NCBI RefSeq assembly: GCF_014138625.1
Contig: NZ_JACJHY010000038.1
Location: forward strand, 1 to 50,835
Length of the DNA: 50,835 bases
Direction of reading: 5' to 3'
Source of the DNA: Aminobacter ciceronei
GTDB lineage: Bacteria > Pseudomonadota > Alphaproteobacteria > Rhizobiales > Rhizobiaceae
The position numbers were made by a program, and so were the translations under genes. Positions 19,030-27,656 of the stretch are shown here, piece by piece (the stretch's first letter is position 1; each line of letters begins with the position of its first letter). The notes beneath the pieces are model-generated. The model worked only from the letters and a program-made list of their open reading frames with translations. It did not search any database and was not told the DNA's origin.

Positions 19030-19593
19030 TCATAGCCTGTCATACGAGGCCACACACAACCCGTTTCCGTCCCAGAACAGGATCTTGAGCAACCACGCTT
19101 TCTTTCCCCGGAAGGCAAACAGATGACCCGAGAACGGGTCCTGCTTCAGCATTGCCTGGACCAGCATGGCGAGCCCGTCGAGGCCTTTCGTCATGTCGGT
19201 GTGACCCAACACCAGGTGCACCTTCACTCCCGCCGCAACGATCATCATGATGCAGTCCCTCCGCTCGCGACGAACACTCGTGCCGCAAACAGGATCATTG
19301 CCTGCAGGTGCAAAGACACGCCACCCATCCGGCAGTTCGATTGCCATCATCCCGTCAGGCGGCTGCCCAAGGTTTTGCAACGCGAGTGCTGTTGCCGTGT
19401 CCGTTACCAGCGTCACCGATGCCAAGTTAGCCCGCTTCTTCTGTGCAAGCCGAACTGCACGCGCCAACGGAATAGCATCCCAGTGACGATGCCATGCTTG
19501 CGCGCGACGGCTGAGACACTCACGCCTGGCTGGTCGCTTTCCGGTGCGATGGCAAGCTTCTGCGCGTCCGTGAAGAACCGGCGGAAGTGTCAT
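19030..19593 (-). pseudogene. IS66 tnpA C-terminus / tnpB remnant
   Basis: This frame runs from a tnpA C-terminal segment (AQKKRANLASVTLVT, PDGMMAIELPDGWRVFAPAG) into a tnpB body (AAGVKVHLVLGHTDMTKGLD, GLAMLVQAMLKQDPFSGHLF) and then leaves the tnpB frame. The tnpB end (GSITLTPAHLAMLIEGIDW) continues in another frame at about 18950-19030. In intact elements these are two separate proteins, so this frame is a product of decay. Confidence 0.75.
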
Positions 19594-19605
19594 CTGGACG
19601 CGCTG

Positions 19606-20120
19606 TCAAGCCGTTTTCGGACGTCGCGCCGTTAGTGATATCACTAACGGTCCGGCGGGCGGCGGGATGAAGATGCGCGCGCTAGCCTCCAAGTGGTCAC
19701 GCCAACGCCGCAGCGCGTAGGGCGAAAGATGCAGTGCCGCGGCGTATTCGCGAACGCCCATGCCGCTCCAGTTCATCGCCTCGACATGCATTGCCCAGAA
19801 CGCCCTGAGCGCACGATTGCGCACATCCGTGCTCACGCCAAAACGTTGGCGTTGGCGCCGGCGCGGCCCTTTCTGGCGTTGTTGCGGACACGCTTCTCGG
19901 AGCAATTGTGCCTGCGATTCCGCATGTTCGCGCGCTGCTTCCTTGCCCATCAGGTGGTCAAGCCAGCGCTCGAACGACGCCGGTTGAGAAGGTGATGGCG
20001 GCAATAGGTTGTGCGCGCCAGCCCGCTCTGACGCCACGCTTCGACGTGAACCACCCAGAAGGACTTAGGCGCCGTGTTCTCGAATGTCTCAAATTCACCG
20101 GAGACCCTCCACGCTACGAA
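19606..20120 (-). pseudogene. IS66 tnpA N-terminal remnant
   Basis: The segment up to about 19985 encodes FERWLDHLMGKEAAREHAES...MNWSGMGVREYAAALHLSPY in one frame. The true N-terminus (GEFETFENTAPKSFWVVHVE, QSGLARTTYCRHHLLN) is in another frame just upstream. A frameshift near 19985 separates the two. The protein is the DNA-binding accessory TnpA of IS66-like elements. Confidence 0.7.
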
Positions 20121-20180
20121 GGAACTCCACATACAGCGATTTTGCACTACGCCAACGAGGTGTCAGGACCGGACGCTTAC

Positions 20181-20475
20181 GAAACGACAGAGGACGGCGA
20201 GATAAAAGCGCATGCCCGAAACGCGTTAAGCCATTGGCATGGCTTGCGTTTTCCGGTGCACGTCGGTCGGTCGTGTGCATGTAGCACAGTTTATGTGGGT
20301 GATTTCAGTATCTTAGCATGCACTTGGTAATTGGCAGCTGGCAGCCTCGCGTAAGGTTGGAAGATCCGGGAAATAGCGCTTGAGCTGCAGTTCGGCCCGC
20401 AAAGCGGGGAGTCAAAATCGTCGAGGAGGAGCTATGGCCTCCTTTCGAATCCATCGTCAAAATCGAGGTTTGCGG
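20181..20475. other. 295-bp gap between IS66 remnant and LysR gene
   Basis: No gene, RNA or obvious terminator recognised. It separates the transposon scar from the catabolic region. Confidence 0.5.
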
Positions 20476-21417
20476 TCAATGCTCGCTCATAGAAGTCTGC
20501 GGCTTCAAAGCTGAGGCCGCGTGCGTCACGAGATGATCCACAAGGTTGCGTGCAAACATAGGCAGGCTATCGAGCCTCTGCGTGCAGATCTTAAGTTCAC
20601 GAACAGCCCAGGAATTGTTCAATGGGACGATGGATATGGAATGACTTGACCTAAGTCGCGATGCGGCAGATTCCGGCAGAAGTCCAACACCCACGCCCGA
20701 TTCAACCATTCGGCAGAGCGACTCGAAGCTCGATACCCGTATGCGGATGTGGGGAGTTAGGCCCACACTGCCTGCAACGTTTTCGATGAAAGCATGGATC
20801 GCGCTCCCTCTCTGCAGGGACACGAAGCTCTCACGGACTACGTCTGCAAAATCGACACTCGCTTCCTTAGACAAACGGTGCCCGAGCGGCACCGCCAGAG
20901 CGAGCCGATCGCTCCTATATGGGATGAGCTCAACACCTTCCGTCTCAGTGTCGCCTGCGAGTATGCCGATGTCCACGGTGCCGTCAGCAACCGCTCGAGC
21001 GATCTCGGGACTGAGCCGCTCTTCAAGATCGATGTCCACCATTGGGTGAGATGCCAAGAAGGTCCCAAGCGCGGCAGGCAAGATTTCGGTAATTGCGGTC
21101 GTATTCGCAAAAATTCGGACTTGTCCTTTCAGACCGCGAGAGAATGCCTGGAGGTCTCCGTGAAGCCGCTCTAGGTCTTGAAAGACGCGGCGGGCATTTA
21201 ATAGCAGCGCCTCTCCTGCTGGAGTGAGCGTTACGCCTTGGCTGTGACGCAAGAACAAACGTGCACCCAATACTTCCTCAAGATTCTTGATGCGCATTGA
21301 TGCGGCGCCGATGGACAGGCACGTATTGGTGGCGCCTCGCGTGAGATTGCCGACCTCTGCGACGTTCATAAAGAGCCGCAGATCCAATAGGTCGTAGCGG
21401 ATGCTCGCCATGCACAA
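20476..21417 (-). CDS. LysR-family transcriptional regulator
   Basis: 313 aa. The N-terminal winged HTH (LDLRLFMNVAEVGNLTRGA, SIGAASMRIKNLEEVLGARL) is followed by a substrate-binding domain from about residue 95. The start is ATG 21417 or the ATG two codons on. It is divergent from the MmgE/PrpD gene across about 115 bp, the classic arrangement for a LysR regulator of the adjacent operon. In Pseudomonas the itaconate gene cluster also has a linked LysR regulator. The inducer here is not known. Confidence 0.9.
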   Translation of the reverse strand: MCMASIRYDLLDLRLFMNVAEVGNLTRGATNTCLSIGAASMRIKNLEEVLGARLFLRHSQGVTLTPAGEALLLNARRVFQDLERLHGDLQAFSRGLKGQVRIFANTTAITEILPAALGTFLASHPMVDIDLEERLSPEIARAVADGTVDIGILAGDTETEGVELIPYRSDRLALAVPLGHRLSKEASVDFADVVRESFVSLQRGSAIHAFIENVAGSVGLTPHIRIRVSSFESLCRMVESGVGVGLLPESAASRLRSSHSISIVPLNNSWAVRELKICTQRLDSLPMFARNLVDHLVTHAASALKPQTSMSEH

Positions 21418-21531
21418 TCCTACTCTGTTCAGCTACGCCAAAAGCGCAGTTCCCGAATAACGAATTGCACCAGATCACGCCACATGTTGCTTCTAGGTGC
21501 GAAAGGCATTTTGACTTTAGGAGGGACGGTC

Positions 21532-22953
21532 GTGTCACAGCCAAAGCAGCAAACGCATTCTTTCAGTGCACTTCTGGCTGGATTTGCTTCCGAATTGACT
21601 TTCGCCGCTGTTCCGGCGGCCGTCATCGATCGAGCGCAAGATTTGTTCGTCGACTGGGTAGGGTCGGCCCTTGCTGGAAAGGGAGGCCGACCAGTCGAGA
21701 TCATCGCCAATTTCTGTCGATCGATGGGCCCGGCAGACGGGCCGTGTGAGATATTGATCGAACGGAGAGGCACCAGTGCTCTGTTTGCCGCCATGGTGAA
21801 CGGTGCAGCATCGCACTATGTCGAACAGGATGACGTACACAGCGGCTCGGTGTTGCATCCCGGTGCTGTGGTGTTTCCTGCGGCTCTAGCCATCTCGCAG
21901 GAGATCGGCTCTTCGGGGCACGATTTTCTTACCGCCTGCGTAGCTGGCTACGAAGTTGGTATCCGTGTCGGTGAATACCTCGGCCGATCGCACTACAAGG
22001 TGTTCCACACTACTGGTACTGCAGGTACGATCGCCGCAGCCGCTGCAACTGGGCGCCTTCTAAAATTATCCCCGGACCAAATGCTGGACGCGTTTGGGTC
22101 AGCAGGAACTCAAGCGGCGGGCTTGTGGGAGTTTCTGCGTGATGCGGCAGACTCCAAACCACTCCATGTCGCGAAAGCAGCCGGGAGTGGACTAACCTCA
22201 GCCTACTTGGCCAAGAGCGGATTCACTGGGGCAAAACGGATTCTCGAGGGCCCCCAGGGAATGGCGAAGGGGATGTCGACGGACGCCAATCCAGACAAGC
22301 TTGTGGATGGACTAGGCTCTCGATGGGCGTTGGCAGAAACGTCGTTCAAAATACATGCTTCGTGTCGTCACACGCATCCGGCCGCAGACGCTTTGCTAAA
22401 AGCAATGCGTGAAAACGATCTGAGTGCAGGGGACATTGCCGAAGTAACTGCCCTGGTCCATCAGGGTGCGATCGACGTCTTGAGTGCCGTGGTCAGCCCT
22501 GCAAACGTGCACCAAGCCAAATTTTCCATGGGCACTACTCTTGGCCTCATCGCGGTCTACGGGCAAGCCGGGTTGTCCGAATTCGAGCACGGCTTTCGTA
22601 ACCAGGAAGTTGCTGAATTTCAGCAATGCGTGCGGATGGCCCTGGATGCCGAAGTTGATCAAGCTTACCCAGTGCGATGGATAGGAAAGGTCCGCTTGCG
22701 CACTCGCGACGGGCGCATAATCGAAGTGAGAGTGGACGCGCCAAGGGGAGACCCTGTCAACGCGCTCTCCCGCAGTGAGATTGAGGACAAGTTCCGCAGA
22801 CTTGCGGCCTTCAGCCAAGCAACTGACACAAGTGAGACGAATACCTTGCTGTCTCGCCTTTGGCAGGTCGATCGCGCCAGGCAGGTCAGTCTTTTGATTC
22901 CGCGGAATCCTTCTCGAAGACGATCCCCCAACGGACCCAAGCCACAGGCTTGA
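21532..22953 (+). CDS. MmgE/PrpD-family protein
   Basis: 473 aa from a GTG at 21532, chosen because AGGAGG lies 7-12 nt upstream; an ATG at 21484 would add 16 residues that do not fit the family start. Typical features include FVDWVGSALAGKGG, VNGAASHYVEQDDVHSG, a GYEVGIRVGEYLG helix, and ASCRHTHPAADALL in the C-terminal half. The family holds 2-methylcitrate dehydratase, cis-aconitate decarboxylase and uncharacterised isomerases. A member of this family also lies in the Pseudomonas itaconate cluster (PA0881-type). It is followed by the acyl-CoA dehydrogenase 38 bp downstream. Confidence 0.9.
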   Translation: MSQPKQQTHSFSALLAGFASELTFAAVPAAVIDRAQDLFVDWVGSALAGKGGRPVEIIANFCRSMGPADGPCEILIERRGTSALFAAMVNGAASHYVEQDDVHSGSVLHPGAVVFPAALAISQEIGSSGHDFLTACVAGYEVGIRVGEYLGRSHYKVFHTTGTAGTIAAAAATGRLLKLSPDQMLDAFGSAGTQAAGLWEFLRDAADSKPLHVAKAAGSGLTSAYLAKSGFTGAKRILEGPQGMAKGMSTDANPDKLVDGLGSRWALAETSFKIHASCRHTHPAADALLKAMRENDLSAGDIAEVTALVHQGAIDVLSAVVSPANVHQAKFSMGTTLGLIAVYGQAGLSEFEHGFRNQEVAEFQQCVRMALDAEVDQAYPVRWIGKVRLRTRDGRIIEVRVDAPRGDPVNALSRSEIEDKFRRLAAFSQATDTSETNTLLSRLWQVDRARQVSLLIPRNPSRRRSPNGPKPQA

Positions 22954-22991
22954 GAAATCGATCATCAGTCGTCGAAGGAGGTTCAATTACC

Positions 22992-24164
22992 ATGGCAATC
23001 AAAGACATCGATCAAGGCGAGGATATAACCCAAATTCGACATGGGATTCGGAAACTGTGCGAGAGCTTTACAAATGAATATTGGCGGAGGCTGGACCGGG
23101 AAAGCTCGTATCCAACTGAATTCGTGAGATCCCTCTCGGATGCTGGCTATTTGGCGGTGCTCATTCCGGAGGCGTACGGAGGTTCTGGCCTGTCTCTTGC
23201 GGCAGCTGCGGCAATCTTGGAAGAAATCCAGCGCGCTGGCGGAAATGGAGGCGCGTGCCATGCCCAGATGTATATCATGGGCGCCCTGCTCAGGCACGGC
23301 AGCGAGGCGCAGAAGCTAAGATACTTGCCAGCCATCGCGAGCGGCGAGCTTCGATTGCAGGCCTTTGGCGTAACAGAGCCGACGAGCGGGACTGACACGA
23401 CTTCGATCAAGACCTTCGCTCGGCGCGAAAAAGATCATTACATCGTCAGAGGGCAAAAAGTCTGGACCTCACGAGCAGAGCACTCAGACTTGATGTTGCT
23501 GCTTGCCCGGACCACCCCAAAGGAGGCAGTAGCCAAGCGGACCGACGGCATTTCCGTCTTTATCGTCGACATGCGGGAGGCGCTCAAGGGTGGCATGACC
23601 ATCAAGCCGATCCGGACCTTGATGAACCATGCGACGACAGAGGTATTTTTCGATGACGTGCGAATCCCGGCTGAGAATCTAGTTGGCGAAGAGGGGAAGG
23701 GTTTCCGCTACGTCCTCTCCGGAATGAATGCCGAACGCATTCTGATTGCTGCCGAATGCGTAGGGGACGCAAAATGGTTCATCGAAAAAGCGTCGGAATA
23801 TGCGAGCAATCGTGTGGTGTTCGATCGGCCTATCGGCCAGAACCAAGGGGTACAGTTTCCTATCGCCCGCGCATACGCGCAAATGCGAGCTGCCGAACTA
23901 ATGGTTCGCCAGGCAACTATTCTTTTTGAGAGTGGCCAGGACTGTGGCGAGCAAGCCAATATCGCAAAAATGCTGGCTGCAGACGCATCATGGGCTGCGG
24001 CCGAAGCTTGTGTTCAGACACACGGTGGCTTTGGCTTCGCTGAGGAATATGACATCGAGCGCAAGTTCAGGGAAACTCGGCTGTATCAGGTCGCCCCCAT
24101 CTCCACCAACTTGATCCTTTCCTACATTGCCGAACATGTGCTCGGCATGCCGCGTTCATATTGA
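22992..24164 (+). CDS. acyl-CoA dehydrogenase
   Basis: 390 aa from ATG 22992, preceded by AAGGAGG about 10 nt upstream. The family layout is clear: N-terminal helical domain, middle strand domain with QAFGVTEPTSGTDTTSIKT, and C-terminal domain with NRVVFDRPIGQNQGVQFPIA and QTHGGFGFAEEYDIERKFRE. It oxidises an acyl-CoA at C2-C3 with FAD and passes electrons to ETF. The Pseudomonas itaconate locus contains an acyl-CoA dehydrogenase in the equivalent position next to the MaoC-type hydratase. It is co-directional with the flanking genes and likely in one operon. Confidence 0.92.
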   Translation: MAIKDIDQGEDITQIRHGIRKLCESFTNEYWRRLDRESSYPTEFVRSLSDAGYLAVLIPEAYGGSGLSLAAAAAILEEIQRAGGNGGACHAQMYIMGALLRHGSEAQKLRYLPAIASGELRLQAFGVTEPTSGTDTTSIKTFARREKDHYIVRGQKVWTSRAEHSDLMLLLARTTPKEAVAKRTDGISVFIVDMREALKGGMTIKPIRTLMNHATTEVFFDDVRIPAENLVGEEGKGFRYVLSGMNAERILIAAECVGDAKWFIEKASEYASNRVVFDRPIGQNQGVQFPIARAYAQMRAAELMVRQATILFESGQDCGEQANIAKMLAADASWAAAEACVQTHGGFGFAEEYDIERKFRETRLYQVAPISTNLILSYIAEHVLGMPRSY

Positions 24165-24234
24165 GGAATCTGGCCGTCGGCTTGCCGGAATAAGTAAGTC
24201 AGGAACGGGCCAGTGAAGCGATTGCGGAAGCACA

Positions 24235-25079
24235 ATGATGGACATAGCTGAACTGCAGGGGTGGATAGGCAAATCCGAACAGAGAACCGAGGAACTGACT
24301 GGCGGCTTGGTTGAGCGCTTTCGTGCAACGATCGGGCACCTAGCGCCAAACGAGACGGAAAGCGTGCCGCCTGGAGTGCACTGGTGTCTGGCTATCTCGG
24401 CGGCGGCTGCAAGTGAGATCGGTCCGGACGGGCATCCTAGCGATGGCCACTTTCTCCCCCCGCTAAAGTTGTCTCAACGTTTGTGGGCAGGATCTACGCT
24501 GAGGTTCGTGGAGCCTTTGCAGATTGGTGATCGTGTAAGGCGTACATCGCGAATAACGGACATCTTGGAGAAGAACGGACGGAGGGGGCGACTAGTCTTT
24601 GTGACCGTCCAGCATGAGATCACGACAGATCGCGGAATTGCGATCAGTGAGCGCCAAGACATAGTTTTTGCGGAAAAGAGACTGAGCAACGCTACGTCGA
24701 ATGAGCTGCGAGTTGATATGCCCGTAGCTGAGCACAACCTTTGTGTCGATGCGACGACAACTCTCTTGTTCCGGTACTCGGCGTTGACTTTCAACGGGCA
24801 TAGAATCCACTATGATCGTGACTATGCGTGTGAGGTTGAAGGCTATCCAGGCCTCCTCGTACATGGCCCTCTCCAAGCCACTTTACTGATGAACCTGGCT
24901 GCGCGGATAGAAAAAGGGGCAGTCTGAAGACATTCACATGTCGGGGATTAGCGCCGCTCTTCGACGGCCAAAAGTTTACATTGAATGCCACTCATACCTC
25001 ACCGGAGACGTTGATGCTTTGGTGTGCGGATGGCCAGGGAGGGATTACCATGAAGGCAGTAGCCGAACTGAACGGCTAA
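24235..25079 (+). pseudogene. FAS1-like/MaoC-type acyl-CoA hydratase (itaconyl- or mesaconyl-CoA hydratase type), frameshifted
   Basis: The open frame (24235-24927, 230 aa) contains the two hotdog folds of the HTD2/FAS1-like dehydratase group: LKLSQRLWAGSTLRFVEPLQ, then LFRYSALTFNGHRIHYDRDY and PGLLVHGPLQATLLMNLAAR. It stops early, but the next frame continues the expected C-terminus (FTCRGLAPLFDGQKFTL, LWCADGQGGITMKAVAELNG) to TAA at 25079. The shift is at GAAAAAGGGG (24910-24919); one extra base would restore about 281 aa, the family's usual length. In itaconate or methylaspartate-type pathways this enzyme hydrates itaconyl-CoA or mesaconyl-CoA to citramalyl-CoA-type products. It is either a recent null mutation or a homopolymer sequencing error. 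Confidence 0.8.
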
Positions 25080-25286
25080 CTGTTGATAATCCTGGGAAGC
25101 CACGTGGGCAAATCCAACGTGGGCTTCTCCGATCTGCAACGTCACCCGGTTGTCCAAGATGCGCCAAATGCGCGCAAGGGTGGTTTTCCTTTACGCAAGG
25201 TAATGAGCCGACTTGCAAAACGCTAGAGCTCCGCAGTAGAACGCCTTGCTATTCAAGCTGAAGTTAATAGGTTGGCGCTAGGAGGG

Positions 25287-25320
25287 GCCGTGCTCTGGTT
25301 CAGAGCACGGCTCAGCTTTT
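25287..25320 (+). terminator. probable rho-independent terminator
   Basis: An 11-bp perfect stem (GCCGTGCTCTG, 25287-25297, with CAGAGCACGGC, 25301-25311) and a 3-nt loop, followed by TCAGCTTTT. It lies after the hydratase gene and just before the second LysR gene. The weak T-run leaves some doubt. Confidence 0.6.
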
Positions 25321-25365
25321 GAGTTGACTGCCCTGCGGGAGGTGCGGCGACGGCGGGAGAACAGT

Positions 25366-26307
25366 TTGGATATTCGGCAGCTACGCTATTTTGTTGCAAT
25401 CGCGGAAGAAGGGTCGATGACCGCCGCGGGAGAGCGGCTCCACATCGCGCAGCCGTCGCTGTCCTTGCATGTGCGTCAATTGGAGGAATCACTGGGGGCG
25501 AAGCTGGTCACTCGGTCAGCGAAGGGAGTCGTTTTGACTGAGCAGGGGCAAATACTGTTGGCCCGAGCTCGGGACATCCTTCAGATGATCGAGAGAACCG
25601 AAGAGGATGTCCGCGCATCCTATGGGAATGTGACGGGGAGCGTTGCGTTCGGCATGCCTAGCTCTGCAGCGCTTGTCATGGGCGTGCCCTTGGCAGAGAC
25701 TGTTCGGCTCGCTGCCCCTGGAGTGAACCTGCGAATTGCAGAGGCCATGAGTGGGTCAATTCTTGATTGGGTCACTACTGGGGAACTGGATCTAGCAGTT
25801 TTGTACGACGTAGCGGGCATCCGTCAGCTTTCGCTTCGGCCTATGCTAACTGAAATTGCGCACTTCTTCTCAGCGCCAGATAGTTGGCCTCTGAAATCAG
25901 AGCCCGGCGTGCCTGTATCTTTGAAAGAAATCGCACGTCTGGACCTGTTTTTACCGTCGCGCGCGCATGGCTTGCGTAAGCTAATCGACAGTGTTGCGAG
26001 ATCAAACGGTGTGACGATTTCGCCCGTTCTTGAAATCGATTCACTGGCAAATATCAAAGCGCTTGTATCTCGCGCAAGTGGATATTCGATCTTGATGCCC
26101 GCAGCAGCGCATGAAGCACTGGCAGCTGGAAATTTGGTTTGTTCGCCAATTTGTGATCCATTGATCGAGCGAAAAGTATACTTGGCGCGCAACCCAGAAA
26201 AAACAATGACGCGTGCCTGTGATCTTGTGGAGCGCAATGCGATAAGCGTCGTAGAGGATCTGCTGGCGCGGGATTTATGGTATGGCGGTAAGAGAATTGA
26301 AAGGTAG
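25366..26307 (+). CDS. LysR-family transcriptional regulator
   Basis: 313 aa from TTG 25366, giving LDIRQLRYFVAIAEEGSMTA, the standard family start, with CGGGAGA about 7 nt upstream; an earlier TTG at 25324 would add 14 basic residues. The HTH is ERLHIAQPSLSLHVRQLEES. The effector domain (about 92-300) resembles the Nac/GltC-type group (YGNVTGSVAFGMPSSAALVM). It is close behind a terminator-like hairpin, and may control either the upstream operon or the divergent lyase operon. Confidence 0.88.
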   Translation: MDIRQLRYFVAIAEEGSMTAAGERLHIAQPSLSLHVRQLEESLGAKLVTRSAKGVVLTEQGQILLARARDILQMIERTEEDVRASYGNVTGSVAFGMPSSAALVMGVPLAETVRLAAPGVNLRIAEAMSGSILDWVTTGELDLAVLYDVAGIRQLSLRPMLTEIAHFFSAPDSWPLKSEPGVPVSLKEIARLDLFLPSRAHGLRKLIDSVARSNGVTISPVLEIDSLANIKALVSRASGYSILMPAAAHEALAAGNLVCSPICDPLIERKVYLARNPEKTMTRACDLVERNAISVVEDLLARDLWYGGKRIER

Positions 26308-26353
26308 CTCCCTCGGGCTTATCTAGCCCTCAGATTGTTGCTCCTAGAATACT

Positions 26354-26704
26354 CTAGTCGGAACTATCCGCATTCATGTATTCGCGTCGTATAAAACGCC
26401 ACACTGTGTCCTGTGACACTTTTACTCCGCGCGCTGCGAGCTCGGTCTGAAGCGCATGTACTGACGGGCGCGGGGTCTGGCTAACTCTCTCCAGAATGAA
26501 TGCGCTGTATGGCTCTAGCAGTCGCTTGCGGTGCCCTCCGATTTTTCCGTGATCGAATGAACCGCACATACGATAGCGTTGCGACCACTTCGCTACCGAC
26601 GATATGGCTATGCCAAGTCGGGCGGCGACAGCTCGGCGGCTTTCTCCGGCTTCGGTCGCGTTGACGAGTCGTTCGCGCAGGTCTTTCGGCAGTGGTCGCG
26701 TCAT
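26354..26704 (-). pseudogene. truncated IS630-family transposase N-terminus
   Basis: 116 aa. The segment MTRPLPKDLRERLVNATEAG, SRRAVAARLGIAISSVAKWS and GGHRKRLLEPYSAFILERVS is the N-terminal DNA-binding region of IS630-family transposases. Full proteins, or their first ORF, continue after FLRRE into the DDE domain; here the frame ends soon after WRFIRRE. No DDE part follows, so this is a remnant inserted between the LysR gene and the lyase gene. Confidence 0.8.
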
Positions 26705-26717
26705 CCTGGATCAGGTC

Positions 26718-27518
26718 TCAAGCATGGCTTCTAGCAAGGATCGAGCGCGCACGAATACGGACGGGCTCATCGACCATCGCTCCGTCAACAGCAGTAGCTC
26801 CTTCCCCGCTAGCGATAACCTTGTGGGCCCACGCAATTTCTGCTGCGTCGGGGTGAAAGGCGTTCTTCACAGGCTCAATTTGGTTGGGGTGAATGCACAG
26901 CTTTCCACCGAAGCCCAAGTTCGACGCGTACCGGGCATCGTCGATAACCATGGCAATGTCAGCGATTGATGTCGTGACACCGTCAATAGGTGCCAGTTTT
27001 CCTGCCAGACAGGATGCAAGGACTAGTTCTGAGCGCGCCAACAGCAACGAATCTCGTGTGTGTGAGCATCCGACGTCGGCACAAAAGTCCACTGAGCCGA
27101 ACGCAAGACGGCCTATGCCGGACAGCGCTGCGATCTGCCTGGCGTCGGCAAGTCCTCTCGCCGTTTCGATTAACGCGACAACGCCGAATGTCCGCGCGAA
27201 CGGGTAAGCGCAGATCTTTTCCAGAGTCCGTCCCAGCTCAGCCTTTGGGACGACAAGTCCGGACAAAGGCTTGTCAACGGCTGCAGCAACATCATCCCAA
27301 TGCCACACTGTTCCCGCTGCGTTGATACGAACTAGGACTGGCAGTGTAGTGAAGTCCGCCCGCAAGTTCGATCTAGCTGTCTCCTTGGCATCGGCCGGGA
27401 CCGCATCTTCTAGGTCGATGATGATGGCGTCCGCACCGGACGCAGCTGCCTTTCCGAACAATTCAGGGCGATGCCCGGGCACGAAAATTGGCGCCACGAA
27501 ATTTAGGTTCGAAGTCAT
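26718..27518 (-). CDS. HpcH/HpaI-family CitE-like lyase (citramalyl-CoA lyase type)
   Basis: 266 aa from ATG 27518, preceded by CAGGAGG about 5 nt upstream; a longer form to 27581 is unlikely. CitE-type motifs include VPGHRPELFGKAAASGADA, IIIDLEDAVP (acidic metal site), LVRINA, VVPKAE, VVALIETARGL (Glu ligand), LAFGSVDFCADVG (Asp ligand) and GGKLCIHPNQIEPV. The family cleaves CoA thioesters of citramalate, malate or citryl groups. With the hydratase and CoA transferase in this window it fits (S)-citramalyl-CoA to pyruvate and acetyl-CoA. It lies 138 bp downstream of the fumarase in the same direction. Confidence 0.9.
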   Translation of the reverse strand: MTSNLNFVAPIFVPGHRPELFGKAAASGADAIIIDLEDAVPADAKETARSNLRADFTTLPVLVRINAAGTVWHWDDVAAAVDKPLSGLVVPKAELGRTLEKICAYPFARTFGVVALIETARGLADARQIAALSGIGRLAFGSVDFCADVGCSHTRDSLLLARSELVLASCLAGKLAPIDGVTTSIADIAMVIDDARYASNLGFGGKLCIHPNQIEPVKNAFHPDAAEIAWAHKVIASGEGATAVDGAMVDEPVRIRARSILARSHA

Positions 27519-27656
27519 CTGGCCTCCTGAGCCGTTGAAAGTGCAAAAATAGTCCACCCCTCCTGATCGTGCCCGATACAAGAGTAGTTTTGAGATGGCC
27601 CCGTTCCGACCACTTTGCCAAAGGCTCAGTGCGGAGTACGCTCCAGGGAATGCCGA

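Larger units (their letters stand above)
18880..20180 (-). mobile_element. degenerate IS66-family element (tnpA and tnpB remnants, tnpC lost)
   Basis: On the minus strand the order is tnpA then tnpB, as in IS66. The left end at 20180 reads GTAAGCGTCCGG, which matches IS66 terminal repeats. The tnpA accessory protein is recognisable in pieces: FWVVHVEAWRQSGLARTTYC, FERWLDHLMGKEAAREHAES, MNWSGMGVREYAAALHLSPY and VSAVARKHGIVTGMLFRW. The tnpB pieces include VKVHLVLGHTDMTKGLDGLA, KQDPFSGHLFAFRGKK and ITLTPAHLAMLIEGIDW. Several frameshifts separate them, and the large transposase tnpC is absent. The right limit is approximate; the element is a dead fossil. Confidence 0.8.
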
